The notes: a model not told the origin generated them from the letters alone. Numbered from the stretch's first letter, positions 36,151-46,268 are shown. The stretch is 64,000 bases of DNA from Flavobacterium ginsengisoli (GCF_029625315.1 NZ_CP121110.1:4563501-4627500), one strand, 5' to 3'. Made by a program: numbers and translations.

Positions 36151-36863
36151 ATGAGCCAAAAACTATCAATAATTATACCTGCTTATAATGAAGAAAAAAC
36201 CATAAGTTTTATATTAGACAAAATTAAAAAAGTTGAATTAATAGAAAATATTAGAAAAGAGATTATAATTGTAGATGATTGTTCTTCAGATAATTCTTTA
36301 AAGGCATTTAATGAATATAAAGCGACCAATAGTGAATTGGATATTGTAATTTTAACGCATTCTATAAATAAAGGAAAAGGAGTCGCTCTTCATTCTGGAA
36401 TAAGTAAGGCAACAGGAGATATATTAATAATTCAAGATGCCGATTTAGAATATGATCCTGCTGAATATAATATATTGTTGAGACCAATTGTAGAGGGCTA
36501 TGCCGATGTAGTATATGGAAGCAGATTTATGGGAGGTAAACCTCATAGAATATTGTTTTTTTGGCATAGTATAGGGAACAAGTTTTTGACATTTTTGAGT
36601 AATATGTTCACTAATCTTAACCTTACTGATATGGAAACCTGCTATAAAATGTTTAAAACCGAGATTATTCAAAATGTAAAACTTCACGAAAAGAGATTTG
36701 GTTTTGAACCTGAGGTTACTGCAAAAATTTCTAAAATTAAAGGTATCAGGATTTATGAGGTTGGGATTAGTTATTATGGAAGAACATTTGAAGAAGGAAA
36801 AAAATAAGTTGGAAAGATGGCTTTAGAGCTATTTATTGTATACTTAAATACGCAATTAGATGA
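36151..36863 (+). CDS. GT2 family glycosyltransferase, polyprenyl-phosphate type (one-base frameshift)
   Basis: With one A restored in the A7 run at 36798-36804 the protein is 237 residues and ends KISWKDGFRAIYCILKYAIR, the conserved C-terminus of dolichol/polyprenyl-phosphate sugar synthases. The GT-A core shows SIIIPAYNEEKTISFILDKI, IIIVDDCSSDNS, ILIIQDADLEYDP (Asp ligands of the sugar nucleotide), YGSRFMGG and METCYKMFK. It loads a sugar onto undecaprenyl phosphate. The restored TGA overlaps the next gene's ATG (ATGA), which supports the correction and coupling to the GT-C partner. Confidence 0.85.
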
Positions 36864-38272
36864 AAAAGGTTTGTTTGTTTCTTTTAATTTCAGGTATAAT
36901 ACTAAGATTTATAATTCAGTTTGTTTTTCCTGCTTTTAATGGTGATGAAATTTCATTGGGAAACAATATTAAGAACTCAGGTTTTGTAGAATTACTTTAT
37001 CCATTAGATTCTTTTCAATCTGCGCCACCTTTATATTTATGGATTCAAAGGTTTATTGTTCAGACTTTTCCATTTAGTTTTTGGATAAATATTAAAATCT
37101 TAAGTTTTATCTTTTCAATAAGTGGTTTAGTATTGTTTTATGTATTTATAAAAAGAAATAAGTTTAATCCAATATTTTTATTGTTGTTTATTGTGTTGAT
37201 TTTCAATCCATTTATTGTTAATAATTCATTGACAGTAAAACAATATACTATTGACTTAACGGGAAGTATCTGTTTATTGATATATTTTCAATCAGAGAAA
37301 TTTAAGAAATACAATTGGATTTTCTTTTTGATTTGGAGTTTGATGTCAAATATTGGTTTGTTTGCTTGCTGTGGATATTTGATTTATAATTTATTTAAAT
37401 CGAACTCATTCAACAATTTTGGCTTGTTTTTGAAATTTATAAAAAATAATATACTTACGATTCTTGTCCCTATTCCATATGTTGTTTATTTTTTATGGTT
37501 CATGAAGCAAAAAGGAGCGGCAGAATTAAAGTCTTATATGGTTCAATATTGGAGCGATACATTTATACCGCTTAATAGCTCAATTTTTAAATATTTGATT
37601 TTTACTATTCACGGTTTGTGGACTTCTATCTTTAATGCTTTTGAAATTTGGGGAGTTTTTATGATGCTTCTTATTGTTCCTTTTTTTATTTTCTATAGAA
37701 AGCAATCATTATTTAAAGAAGAAATTTTGTTGCTTTTTTGCGTTATTTTAGTGCATTTAATATTGAATGTTTTTCAAATGTATCCTTTCTCAGATAGGCT
37801 ATACCTTTACATTGCTCCTTTTTTTATTTTGATTTTGGGATCATCTCTCAACACTCTTTCAGGTTTTGCGATTATCAAAAAACATTTTCAAAAAATATAT
37901 ATAGTCATTTCGATTAGTACATTGTTTTTGTATGTTTTATATATGCCTTCAAATGATAATAATGTATATCTGTTGTATAAAAAGCTAAATAATTTAGAAG
38001 CTAATCAAGTTTATGTGACGGGAAAGTCTCTTGAGACAATAAATTCTTTCGATAAATTTACAGATAACAAATTTACTACCAGTAAAAAGATTTTACTCCT
38101 TGACACCGAATTAGATAAGTCAAGTTATATAGTTTCTCGAGTGAGTAAAAAACTGAAATTTAACTCAACAAGTCCTCCTGAATCTGAAATTCAAAATCTA
38201 ATAAAATCTAACAGAATCAAAAGAATTGATTGGGTAAATGGATACGATATTTATGAAATTAAGAATAAATAA
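36860..38272 (+). CDS. GT-C-type integral membrane glycosyltransferase (PMT/ArnT-like)
   Basis: This 470-residue protein has about ten membrane helices. The first loop carries FNGDEISLGNNIKNSGF, an Asp-Glu motif typical of GT-C enzymes that use lipid-linked sugars, followed by YPLDSFQSAPPLYLWIQRF. The C-terminal 90 residues are soluble. It probably moves a sugar from the lipid carrier made by the preceding gene onto a protein, glycan or lipid outside the membrane. The coding sequence is unusually AT-rich, which could reflect transfer. The exact family is not certain. Confidence 0.7.
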   Translation: MKKVCLFLLISGIILRFIIQFVFPAFNGDEISLGNNIKNSGFVELLYPLDSFQSAPPLYLWIQRFIVQTFPFSFWINIKILSFIFSISGLVLFYVFIKRNKFNPIFLLLFIVLIFNPFIVNNSLTVKQYTIDLTGSICLLIYFQSEKFKKYNWIFFLIWSLMSNIGLFACCGYLIYNLFKSNSFNNFGLFLKFIKNNILTILVPIPYVVYFLWFMKQKGAAELKSYMVQYWSDTFIPLNSSIFKYLIFTIHGLWTSIFNAFEIWGVFMMLLIVPFFIFYRKQSLFKEEILLLFCVILVHLILNVFQMYPFSDRLYLYIAPFFILILGSSLNTLSGFAIIKKHFQKIYIVISISTLFLYVLYMPSNDNNVYLLYKKLNNLEANQVYVTGKSLETINSFDKFTDNKFTTSKKILLLDTELDKSSYIVSRVSKKLKFNSTSPPESEIQNLIKSNRIKRIDWVNGYDIYEIKNK

Positions 38273-38277
38273 AAACA

Positions 38278-38306
38278 AAAAAAGTCCTCAAATGAGGGCT
38301 TTTTTA
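38278..38306 (+). terminator. Terminator after the GT-C gene
   Basis: AAAGTCCTC pairs with GAGGGCTTT, followed by T-rich sequence. One G-T pair. Confidence 0.75.
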
Positions 38307-38326
38307 TATCTCATAAATAAACAATT

Positions 38327-38626
38327 TTAATCAGTATCACCTTCGCTATAATAATTATTCTCTTCATCTTCTGAGCCAATTTCTTCTTGCTCATCATCTA
38401 ATTCAGCTCCTGGAATATCCAAATCATTTCCAAGTTTGTCGCTGTTTTGTTTCCATTCGTTGTCGTTTTGAGTAATGGTTTGATCGGTCGAAATATTTTC
38501 TGGATCTATATTTTCTGACTTGTCTTCGCGATTGTAAATATCTTCATTTGCTGGATAATTTAGATTTTCCAGATTTCTTTCTATCTCATTTTCTTTTGTC
38601 GCATTTTTATCTTCTGAATTTATCAT
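38327..38626 (-). CDS. Acidic disordered protein of unknown function
   Basis: This 99-residue protein is dominated by Asp, Glu and Asn (AELDDEQEEIGSEDEENNYY) with no hydrophobic stretch, no Cys and no signal. Predicted disordered. It resembles the protein at 5394 in composition only. No family was recognised; it is probably a genuine small gene because the frame is clean and isolated. Confidence 0.55.
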   Translation of the reverse strand: MINSEDKNATKENEIERNLENLNYPANEDIYNREDKSENIDPENISTDQTITQNDNEWKQNSDKLGNDLDIPGAELDDEQEEIGSEDEENNYYSEGDTD

Positions 38627-38745
38627 AATGTCAATATTAAATATTATTAAACAGATATTTGTATACTATAAAGTTATGAAATCTATGGTTTCAATACTTA
38701 TATTTTTAAAATCAGTATGTTATAATATTTGCATAAAAAATCAGC

Positions 38746-39624
38746 TTATTTTTTAATTGAAAGATGCTCCAATTGCCCAATTTCTTTCCATGTAATTAAT
38801 TGAATATTATTCTCTTTTAATTTTGCTTTGCATTCATCACTGGTAAAAAACTCGAAATCTATTTGACGCCATTCTGAACCAAAATTTGGATGATTTATTG
38901 TGATGCCTTGCATTTCAAAATCATCAAACGCAGGATGAAGCAGGAAAACATTTAATCCAGAAATTGCGCTGTCTAAAGCTTTTTCATAAGATTTTTTGAG
39001 TTCTCCTTTTTCAAAGTCAGCATAATATCCAATTAAAAGTTTATCAGCCAAAAGTGTATCATCAAAATTATATTTTTCATTAGATAGAGAAATTGATTCT
39101 ACAAAGTCTTTATTAATAAAAACTGGTAAATTGTATGTTTTTCCTAGCTCTTTGTAGATTTCTAAAATTTCAGGGGTAACGCCGACACTGCACATATGCG
39201 AGTCGAGATGTGTAGGCTGAATGCCAAATTGCAAAGCTCTTTCGATTTGTGCGGTAAGCTCCTTTTTAATTTCAGCTGGTTGTGCGTTGTTTTTGAAATC
39301 TTGTCGGGTTTTATAAAAATAACCATTTTGATCTACTAAGCTTGAAACTTCGGAAACGGGAAGAATCGGGCCAAATTTGTAATTCTCCCATTCGCAGGTG
39401 AGAGTTAAATGAATTCCGCAGTCATAATTTGGATTGTTATTAGCAAAAGTGGCCATCTCAAAAAACCACGGACAAGGAACCATTATGCTGTATGAATTGA
39501 CAGATCCGTTTTGGAGTGTTTTTATAGTTGCCTGATTTTCGGAATGCGATAGTCCTGCATCATCGGCGTGAATGATTAATAGTTTGGTGTTTTCAGGATA
39601 TCCGAGTTTTTGTGCTAAGTTCAT
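38746..39624 (-). CDS. ChbG/YdjC/HpnK-family carbohydrate deacetylase
   Basis: This 292-residue protein has the YdjC metal-site pattern: [15 protein letters not shown] (Asp-Asp), [11 protein letters not shown] (His) and [14 protein letters not shown] (HxxxH-like). The C-terminal [13 protein letters not shown] adds another His. It is expected to remove N-acetyl groups from small sugars; ChbG acts on chitobiose. There is no signal peptide, so it is cytoplasmic. It is a single gene, divergent from tgt. Confidence 0.85.
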   Translation of the reverse strand: MNLAQKLGYPENTKLLIIHADDAGLSHSENQATIKTLQNGSVNSYSIMVPCPWFFEMATFANNNPNYDCGIHLTLTCEWENYKFGPILPVSEVSSLVDQNGYFYKTRQDFKNNAQPAEIKKELTAQIERALQFGIQPTHLDSHMCSVGVTPEILEIYKELGKTYNLPVFINKDFVESISLSNEKYNFDDTLLADKLLIGYYADFEKGELKKSYEKALDSAISGLNVFLLHPAFDDFEMQGITINHPNFGSEWRQIDFEFFTSDECKAKLKENNIQLITWKEIGQLEHLSIKK

Positions 39625-39820
39625 TTTGAATTTTTATTGTTGTGAATATGCTGAGTGAGAACTTCAACTTCGTTTAGTATGGAAGCTCCGCATTTCATTT
39701 TTTAATAGATTTTATTCAAATTTAAAAATTTCTGAAGTTTAGGTTTTATGTTGTTTTTGAATTAACTCAATTTTATAATTCACAATTTTTCTAATTAATT
39801 AAATTTCCCTGAAATTAGCT

Positions 39821-39828
39821 TATCTTTG
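39821..39828 (+). promoter_or_regulatory. -7 box of tgt
   Basis: TATCTTTG followed by CCGACTG, 20 bases before the ATG. No good TTG element at standard spacing. Confidence 0.5.
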
Positions 39829-39848
39829 CCGACTGAAAAAAGAAACAA

Positions 39849-40979
39849 ATGAAGTTCGATTTATTACAAAAAGATCCGCAGTCTAAAGCAAGAGCGGGAA
39901 GTATAACTACTGATCACGGCGTAATTGAAACGCCTATTTTTATGCCGGTTGGAACGGTTGCATCTGTAAAAGGTGTGCATCAGCGTGAGCTTAAAGAAGA
40001 AATAAATCCGGATATTATTCTTGGAAATACATACCATTTATATTTACGTCCACAAACCGAAATTTTAGAAAAAGCGGGAGGATTGCATAAATTCATGAAC
40101 TGGGATCGTAATATTTTGACTGATTCTGGAGGATATCAAGTATATTCTCTTTCTTCAAATAGAAAAATTAAAGAAGAAGGAGTGAAGTTCAAATCGCATA
40201 TTGACGGTTCTTACCACTTTTTTACTCCAGAAAATGTAATGGAAATTCAGCGTACAATTGGAGCCGATATTATTATGGCTTTTGACGAATGTACACCTTA
40301 TCCTTGTGATTATCGTTATGCGCAGCGTTCTATGCACATGACACACCGTTGGTTAGACAGATGTATTAATCATTTAGAAAAAGTGCCTTATAAATATGGT
40401 TACGAACAAACGTTTTTTCCAATTGTTCAAGGAAGTACTTATAAAGATTTGCGTCGCCAGTCGGCTGAATATATTGCCAATGCAGGACAGCAAGGAAATG
40501 CAATTGGAGGACTTTCAGTTGGAGAACCTGCTGAAGAAATGTATGCAATGACCGAAGTAGTTTGCGAAATTCTGCCAGAAGATAAACCTCGTTATTTAAT
40601 GGGAGTTGGAACTCCAATTAATATTTTAGAAAATATTGCGTTAGGGATTGATATGTTCGACTGTGTTATGCCAACACGTAATGCAAGAAACGGAATGTTG
40701 TTTACAGCAAACGGAACAATTAACATCAAGAATAAAAAGTGGGAAGCTGATTTTTCTCCAATTGATGAAATGGGACACACTTTTGTAGATACAGAATATT
40801 CTAAAGCTTATTTGCGTCATTTATTTGTCGCCAACGAATATCTTGGAAAACAAATTGCAACCATTCATAATCTTGGTTTTTATATGTGGTTGGTTCGTGA
40901 AGCCAGAAAACATATCTTAGCCGGAGATTTTAGACCATGGAAAGAAATGATGGTTAAAAATATGAGCCAAAGACTTTAA
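39849..40979 (+). CDS. tgt: tRNA-guanine(34) transglycosylase
   Basis: This 376-residue TIM-barrel enzyme has NTYHLYLRPQTEILEKAGGLHKFMNWDRNILTDSGGYQVYSL (the base-binding Asp), MAFDECTPYP, PIVQGSTYKDLR, AIGGLSVGEP and CVMPTRNARNG (catalytic Asp in the preceding FDCVMPTR). It exchanges the wobble guanine of tRNA-Asp/Asn/His/Tyr for a queuine precursor. The region that carries the zinc-ligand CxCxxC in E. coli Tgt here reads MGHTFVDTEYSKAYLRHLF, with no Cys, though the later IHNL His is kept. It is co-oriented with the LptF/G-type gene. Confidence 0.93.
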   Translation: MKFDLLQKDPQSKARAGSITTDHGVIETPIFMPVGTVASVKGVHQRELKEEINPDIILGNTYHLYLRPQTEILEKAGGLHKFMNWDRNILTDSGGYQVYSLSSNRKIKEEGVKFKSHIDGSYHFFTPENVMEIQRTIGADIIMAFDECTPYPCDYRYAQRSMHMTHRWLDRCINHLEKVPYKYGYEQTFFPIVQGSTYKDLRRQSAEYIANAGQQGNAIGGLSVGEPAEEMYAMTEVVCEILPEDKPRYLMGVGTPINILENIALGIDMFDCVMPTRNARNGMLFTANGTINIKNKKWEADFSPIDEMGHTFVDTEYSKAYLRHLFVANEYLGKQIATIHNLGFYMWLVREARKHILAGDFRPWKEMMVKNMSQRL

Positions 40980-40988
40980 AATATGTTT

Positions 40989-41028
40989 ATTTGTTTAATC
41001 GTTTATTCGGTTAAACGATTAAACAAAT
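40989..41028. repeat. 17-bp perfect inverted repeat between tgt and the LptF/G-like gene
   Basis: ATTTGTTTAATCGTTTA and its exact reverse complement TAAACGATTAAACAAAT flank TTCGGT. There is no T-run after it, so it is not a classical terminator. It could stabilise the tgt 3' end or act as a processing site. Confidence 0.7.
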
Positions 41029-41046
41029 AATCGATTAAACTTTGTT

Positions 41047-42136
41047 ATGTTAACAATAATAGATAAATACATTTTAAAAAGATACCTCGGAACTTTTTCT
41101 GTGATGCTTCTTTTATTTGCACCAATCGGAATCGTAATTGACGTTTCTGAAAAGGTAAATAAAATGCTCGAAAACAAGATTCCGTTTGGAGATATTGCTC
41201 TCTATTATTACAATTTTACGATTTACTTTATTAATTCGCTGTTTCCGATATTTTTGTTTTTATCCGTAATCTGGTTTACTTCAAAGTTGGCAAACAATAC
41301 AGAAATTATCGCGATTTTAAGTTCTGGAATTTCATTTACGCGTTTTTTACGTCCTTATATTATAGGTGCAACTATAGTTTCTCTTTTTGTATTGTTAATG
41401 GGATTTTTTATTGTTCCAGCAGCAAGTGAAGGTTATAATAATTTTAGATATACGTATCTAAAAGGAAACGGAAAAGCCGAAATGCGTGGCGAAAACACCA
41501 ATGTTTACAGGCAAATTAATGACCACGATTTTATCTTTGTAAATAGTTTTAATGAAGAGTCTAAAACGGCTTTTAATTTTTCTTTGGAACATTTTGAAAA
41601 AGAAAAACTAACCTATAAAATTACTGCAAGCCGTATTAAATGGGATCCTAAAAAAGAAGATTTACGTTTTATACGATTATACTAAGAGAACCGTAGGAGA
41701 ATTAAATGATGTAATCGAAAAAGCTCCAGAAAAAAATATCCCTTTTAAATTTGAATTGGCCGATTTAACACCTGTCGTTTATATCGCAGAAACATTGCCT
41801 TTGGGTAAGCTAATTGATTTTATTGAGAAAGAAAGAAAAAGAGGTTCAGGAAACATAAATACCTATTTGGTTGTTCTTTATAAAAAATACAGTATTCCTG
41901 TTTCAGCATTTATTTTGACGATTATTGCCGTTTCTGTTTCTTCTATGAAACGTCGTGGCGGAATGGGAATGAACCTTGCAATTGGTATAGCAATTGCGTT
42001 CTCTTTCGTATTCTTTGATAAAATCTTTGGTACACTTGCCGAAAAATCTACATTCTCACCTTTATTGGCTGTTTGGTTCCCGAATATTGTTTTCGGAATT
42101 TTAGCAGTTTACTTATTACGTAATGCGAAACGATAA
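41047..42136 (+). CDS. LptF/LptG-family (YjgP/YjgQ) permease (one-base frameshift)
   Basis: With one surplus T removed near 41661 the protein is 362 residues, the usual length. N-terminal membrane helices (TFSVMLLLFAPIGIVIDVSEKVNKML, INSLFPIFLFLSVIWFTSKLANNTEIIAILSSGIS) are followed by a periplasmic beta-jellyroll part (REINDHDFIFVNSFN-like). C-terminal helices are YSIPVSAFILTIIAVSVSSMKRRGGMG and beyond. The restored reading frame gives KKEDYVLYDYTKRTVGELND. It is a subunit of the LPS transporter that moves lipopolysaccharide from the inner membrane; F or G cannot be decided. Confidence 0.87.
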
Positions 42137-43013
42137 TTTAAAAAGTTATTTAAATCTTCACTTAATTGTTTTTATCTGGGGTTTTACTGCCATTTTGGGC
42201 GCTTTAATTACAATTGATGCCGAAAATTTGGTTTGGTATAGAATGCTTATCGCTATGGTTTTCCTTGGCGGATTTATAGCTTTTAAAAAACAGTCTTTTC
42301 AAGTTCCTGTCAAAGAATTTTTTAAATTGATTTTTGTTGGTTTATTAATTGCATTGCACTGGATTTTCTTTTTTAAAGCAATCCATGTTTCCAATGTTTC
42401 AATTACACTTTCTATATTTTCTCTGGGAGCATTTTTTGCTTCTTTATTAGAGCCATTATTCTATGGAAGAAAAGTCCTTTGGTACGAAGTTTTCTTCGGA
42501 CTAATCATTATTGCAGGATTAGGGCTGATTCTTCAAGTAGAAATAAAATATCTTACGGGAGTTTACTATGCCTTGGCAGCAATCATTTTAGGGGTTTTAT
42601 TTACCTTGATGAATGGGAAACTAATTTCAGATCATGAGCCTTCTGTAATTACTTTTTATGAGTTTGGTGCAGGAGTTTTCTTTATAACGATTTATTTTTT
42701 ATTTCAAGGAAAATTTACAGCAGATTTCTTCAAAATGTCTTTAAATAATTGGGTTTTGTTATTGATTTTGGCTTCAATTTGTACGGCTTATGCCTTTACT
42801 GCATCAGTAAAAGTAATGCAGCGATTAACGCCATATACAGTAATGTTAACCACTAATTTAGAGCCAGTTTACGGAATCGTTTTGGCGTATTTTATCCTAG
42901 GAGGAAAAGAAAAAATGAGTGTTGAATTTTACGTAGGAGCGGTTATAATTATCATAACAGTTATTCTAAACGGCGTTTTCAAACATTATCAGAACAAGAA
43001 AGAAAACTTGTAA
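42123..43013 (+). CDS. EamA-family (DMT superfamily) transporter
   Basis: This 296-residue protein has ten membrane helices in two EamA repeats: LHLIVFIWGFTAILGALITI through LKISNVSI-like loops, and the second repeat from YYALAAIILGVLFTLMNGKLIS. The closing LTPYTVMLTTNLEPVYGIVLAYFILGGKE is the typical conserved end. It exports metabolites or drugs; the substrate is unknown. Its start overlaps the end of the LptF/G gene by 14 bases in another frame, so the two are co-transcribed. Confidence 0.87.
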   Translation: MRNDNLKSYLNLHLIVFIWGFTAILGALITIDAENLVWYRMLIAMVFLGGFIAFKKQSFQVPVKEFFKLIFVGLLIALHWIFFFKAIHVSNVSITLSIFSLGAFFASLLEPLFYGRKVLWYEVFFGLIIIAGLGLILQVEIKYLTGVYYALAAIILGVLFTLMNGKLISDHEPSVITFYEFGAGVFFITIYFLFQGKFTADFFKMSLNNWVLLLILASICTAYAFTASVKVMQRLTPYTVMLTTNLEPVYGIVLAYFILGGKEKMSVEFYVGAVIIIITVILNGVFKHYQNKKENL

Positions 43014-43085
43014 TAGTTTACTTATTTTTAATTTGCATTTTTATACTTTAAATAACAATTAACTTCGCCAATGATATAATATTTT

Positions 43086-43093
43086 TATATTTG
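43086..43093 (+). promoter_or_regulatory. -7 box of accA
   Basis: TATATTTG followed by CGGTTCG, 32 bases before the ATG. No clear TTG element. Confidence 0.5.
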
Positions 43094-43125
43094 CGGTTCG
43101 ATTTACAAACAAAATTCAAAAATCC

Positions 43126-44079
43126 ATGGAATATTTAGATTTTGAGCTTCCAATTAAAGAACTTGAAGAACAGTTAGAAAAGTGCGTTATTATTGGAAAA
43201 GAATCTGACGTTGACGTAACGCCAACGTGCAAGGAAATCAACAAGAAATTAGAGGAGACCAAGAAAGATATATACAAAAACCTAACTGCTTGGCAGAGGG
43301 TACAATTGTCAAGACACCCAAACAGACCTTATACTTTAGATTACATCAAAGCAATCTGCGGAGATACTTTCTTAGAACTTCATGGAGATAGAGGCTTTAA
43401 AGATGATAAAGCTATGGTTGGTGGTTTAGGTAAAATAAACGGACAATCGTTTATGATTATCGGTCAGCAAAAAGGATATAATACTAAAACACGTCAATAC
43501 CGTAATTTTGGTATGGCTAATCCAGAAGGATACCGTAAAGCACTTCGTTTGATGAAAATGGCAGAGAAATTCGGAATTCCAGTTCTTACTTTAGTAGATA
43601 CTCCTGGTGCATATCCAGGACTTGAAGCAGAAGAAAGAGGGCAAGGAGAAGCTATTGCTAGAAATATCTTCGAAATGGTTCGTTTACAAGTGCCAATTAT
43701 CACAATTATTGTTGGTGAAGGTGCTTCTGGAGGAGCTTTAGGAATTGGTGTTGGAGATCGTGTTTACATGTTAGAAAACACTTGGTACTCTGTAATTTCT
43801 CCAGAATCTTGCTCTTCTATTTTATGGAAAAGCTGGGAGTACAAAGAGCGTGCAGCAGAAGCTTTAAAACTGACTTCTTCTGACATGAAAAAACAAAAAT
43901 TAGTTGATGATGTAATCCCAGAACCACTAGGCGGAGCGCACTACGACCGTGAAACAACTTTTAAAACGGTTGCAGAATACATCACTAAAGGATATAATGA
44001 ATTAAAAGACTTATCAACAGCCGACTTAATTGCCCAAAGAATGGACAAATACAGTAATATGGGCGAGTATAAAGAGTAA
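43126..44079 (+). CDS. accA: Acetyl-CoA carboxylase carboxyltransferase subunit alpha
   Basis: This 317-residue protein has the carboxyltransferase fold: [27 protein letters not shown], then [24 protein letters not shown] and [92 protein letters not shown] follows. It transfers the carboxyl group from biotin to acetyl-CoA with AccD. Length and motifs are standard. AccD is not encoded in the window. It is a single-gene unit with a terminator. Confidence 0.95.
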   Translation: MEYLDFELPIKELEEQLEKCVIIGKESDVDVTPTCKEINKKLEETKKDIYKNLTAWQRVQLSRHPNRPYTLDYIKAICGDTFLELHGDRGFKDDKAMVGGLGKINGQSFMIIGQQKGYNTKTRQYRNFGMANPEGYRKALRLMKMAEKFGIPVLTLVDTPGAYPGLEAEERGQGEAIARNIFEMVRLQVPIITIIVGEGASGGALGIGVGDRVYMLENTWYSVISPESCSSILWKSWEYKERAAEALKLTSSDMKKQKLVDDVIPEPLGGAHYDRETTFKTVAEYITKGYNELKDLSTADLIAQRMDKYSNMGEYKE

Positions 44080-44097
44080 ATTCATACAAAGAGACTT

Positions 44098-44132
44098 AAA
44101 ATCCGAAGCCTTACAGTTTCGGATTTTTTTTT
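44098..44132 (+). terminator. Terminator after accA
   Basis: AAATCCGAA pairs with TTCGGATTT over a short loop, followed by T9. Confidence 0.9.
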
Positions 44133-44219
44133 GGTTATGAACAAATCAGAATTATTTATAAACAATTATTAGTTATAACTAGATAGCAGATTTTTTTTAA
44201 ATTTTGCTACTTTCGCTAT

Positions 44220-45764
44220 ATGGAAAATTTCAAAAACTTAAACCCTGTTAAGGTCGACAAAACCACAATTATCAACTTAGAAAAAGGAAAGTTGCCACCG
44301 CAAGCTCTTGACTTGGAAGAGGCTGTGCTTGGTGCGATGATGATTGATAAAAAAGGGGTAGATGATGTAATTGATATTTTGCAAGCCGAAGCTTTTTACA
44401 AAGACGCGCACAAACATATTTTTGAAGCGATTTTACAACTTTTTACCGAAACGCAGCCAATTGATATCTTAACCGTTTCGACTCAGTTAAAGAAAAACGG
44501 AAAGTTAGATTTAGCAGGTGGAGATTTTTATTTGATTCAGCTTACGCAGAAAATTGCTTCATCGGCGCATATCGAATTTCACTCACGTATCATTCTTCAG
44601 AAATTTATTCAAAGAAGTTTAATTAGAATTTCTTCAGAAATTATCGAAGCATCATATGATGAAAGTGCTGACGTTTTTGATTTATTGGATCAAGCTGAAT
44701 CTAAATTATACGAAGTAACACAAGGAAATATCAAGCGTAGTTCTGAAACCGCACAGAGTTTAGTTTTACAAGCTAAAAAGAAAATTGAGGAAATTTCTAA
44801 AAAAGAAGGATTAAGTGGTGTAGAAACTGGTTTTCATAATTTAGATAAGCTAACTTCTGGATGGCAACCGAGTGATTTAATTATTATCGCGGCGAGACCA
44901 GCGATGGGAAAAACGGCATTTGTACTTTCTATGGCCAGAAATATTGCGATCCAATATGGACATGGAGTGGCTTTGTTTTCCCTAGAGATGGCATCTGTTC
45001 AGTTAATTACGAGGCTTATTTCTTCTGAAACAGGTTTGTCTTCAGAAAAATTACGTACAGGTAAATTAGAGGCTCACGAATGGACAATGTTGAGTACTAA
45101 AGTGAAAGATTTAGAGAAAGCACCTTTGTTTATTGATGACACACCTTCGCTTTCTATTTTCGATTTAAGAGCAAAGTGCCGTCGTTTAGCATCGCAACAT
45201 GGTATTAAAATTATCATTATAGATTATTTGCAGTTGATGACTGCAGGAGGAAATGCTAAAGGAGGAGGAAATCGTGAGCAGGAAATTTCGACAATTTCTC
45301 GAAACTTAAAAGCTTTGGCAAAAGAACTTAACGTTCCTGTTATTGCACTTTCTCAGTTATCGCGTGCCGTTGAAACGCGTGGTTCTAGTAAAAGACCGTT
45401 ACTTTCGGATCTTCGTGAATCTGGAGCGATTGAGCAAGATGCTGATATCGTTTCGTTTTTATACCGACCAGAATATTACAAAATTGAAGAATGGGATGAT
45501 GAAGAAGCTTCTCCAACTGCCGGCCAAGCTGAAATTATGATTGCAAAACACCGTAATGGTGGTATTGAGAACATTCGTTTGAAGTTTTTAGGACACTTAG
45601 GAAAATTTGATAACCTTGATGATTTTTCAGGTAATTATGATGATTTGCCGTCAAAAATGAATCATGATGATAATTCATTTATTACTAATAATCTGCCTTC
45701 GGCTAATGAAGCCTTCGGAAGTAATTTAAATGATGACGATGATGATAGCGATGTTCCGTTTTAA
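44220..45764 (+). CDS. dnaB: Replicative DNA helicase DnaB
   Basis: This 514-residue helicase has an N-terminal DnaB domain (PPQALDLEEAVLGAMMIDKKG to SSEIIEASYDESADVF) and a RecA-like C-terminal domain. The latter has Walker A AARPAMGKTAFVLSMARN, Walker B IIIIDYLQLM and the DnaB motifs LSQLSRAVETRG, PLLSDLRESGAIEQDADIV and AEIMIAKHRNGG. It unwinds DNA ahead of the replication fork. The acidic C-terminal tail (LNDDDDDSDVPF) is similar in style to SSB tails. It is a single gene with a strong terminator. Confidence 0.95.
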   Translation: MENFKNLNPVKVDKTTIINLEKGKLPPQALDLEEAVLGAMMIDKKGVDDVIDILQAEAFYKDAHKHIFEAILQLFTETQPIDILTVSTQLKKNGKLDLAGGDFYLIQLTQKIASSAHIEFHSRIILQKFIQRSLIRISSEIIEASYDESADVFDLLDQAESKLYEVTQGNIKRSSETAQSLVLQAKKKIEEISKKEGLSGVETGFHNLDKLTSGWQPSDLIIIAARPAMGKTAFVLSMARNIAIQYGHGVALFSLEMASVQLITRLISSETGLSSEKLRTGKLEAHEWTMLSTKVKDLEKAPLFIDDTPSLSIFDLRAKCRRLASQHGIKIIIIDYLQLMTAGGNAKGGGNREQEISTISRNLKALAKELNVPVIALSQLSRAVETRGSSKRPLLSDLRESGAIEQDADIVSFLYRPEYYKIEEWDDEEASPTAGQAEIMIAKHRNGGIENIRLKFLGHLGKFDNLDDFSGNYDDLPSKMNHDDNSFITNNLPSANEAFGSNLNDDDDDSDVPF

Positions 45765-45770
45765 TAAAAC

Positions 45771-45798
45771 AAAAAGCCTTATTATTAAGGCTTTTTTT
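45771..45798 (+). terminator. Terminator after dnaB
   Basis: AAAAAGCCTTA pairs with TAAGGCTTTTT around TTAT, followed by T7. Confidence 0.9.
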
Positions 45799-45900
45799 AT
45801 GTTTTTATGTTAATTGTAGAATAAAAATCAGTAGTTTAGCTAAACCAATTATAAACTATTATTTTTTTTTAATTATTAACCAATTAACAAATTTTAAATT

Positions 45901-46251
45901 ATGAATGAAGAAACTTTTCCAGGACCTATTCAGATTCCTGTAGCTACTGCAAACGAGTGGGAGCAAAGATATCAAGATGATCAAAGCGTTGAAGATGCTA
46001 AGAAAAAAGTAAAAGCTTTCTTAGTACCAAGAGAAAGTTTGAAAAAAGTACTTGAGCTTGACACAGATGCTGTTTGGGCTTATATTGGAATTAACGATCA
46101 AAAAGAAAAAACATTACTTTTCGTAGGAGCCCAATATGATGAGAAAACTGGTAAATACATAAATGTTTATGGTAAAGCCGACGGATTAGGTGGCGACGAA
46201 GCTGCTGAAGAAGTAGTTTACGATGGTTCACGTCCAAGCCCTCCTTTTTAA
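45901..46251 (+). CDS. Conserved small cytoplasmic protein of unknown function
   Basis: This 116-residue protein is acidic, without signal or membrane segments. Notable segments are VATANEWEQRYQDD, KVKAFLVPRESLKKVLELDTDAVWAYIGIND and LLFVGAQYDEKTGKYINVYGKADGLGGDEAAEEVVYDGSRPSPPF. I recall similar small proteins in Flavobacteriia but no functional family. The start of the membrane protein is 18 bases downstream, and then a sensor kinase and regulator follow, so it may be the first gene of a signalling operon. Confidence 0.65.
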   Translation: MNEETFPGPIQIPVATANEWEQRYQDDQSVEDAKKKVKAFLVPRESLKKVLELDTDAVWAYIGINDQKEKTLLFVGAQYDEKTGKYINVYGKADGLGGDEAAEEVVYDGSRPSPPF

Positions 46252-46268
46252 TTTTTGATAGTAAAAAA

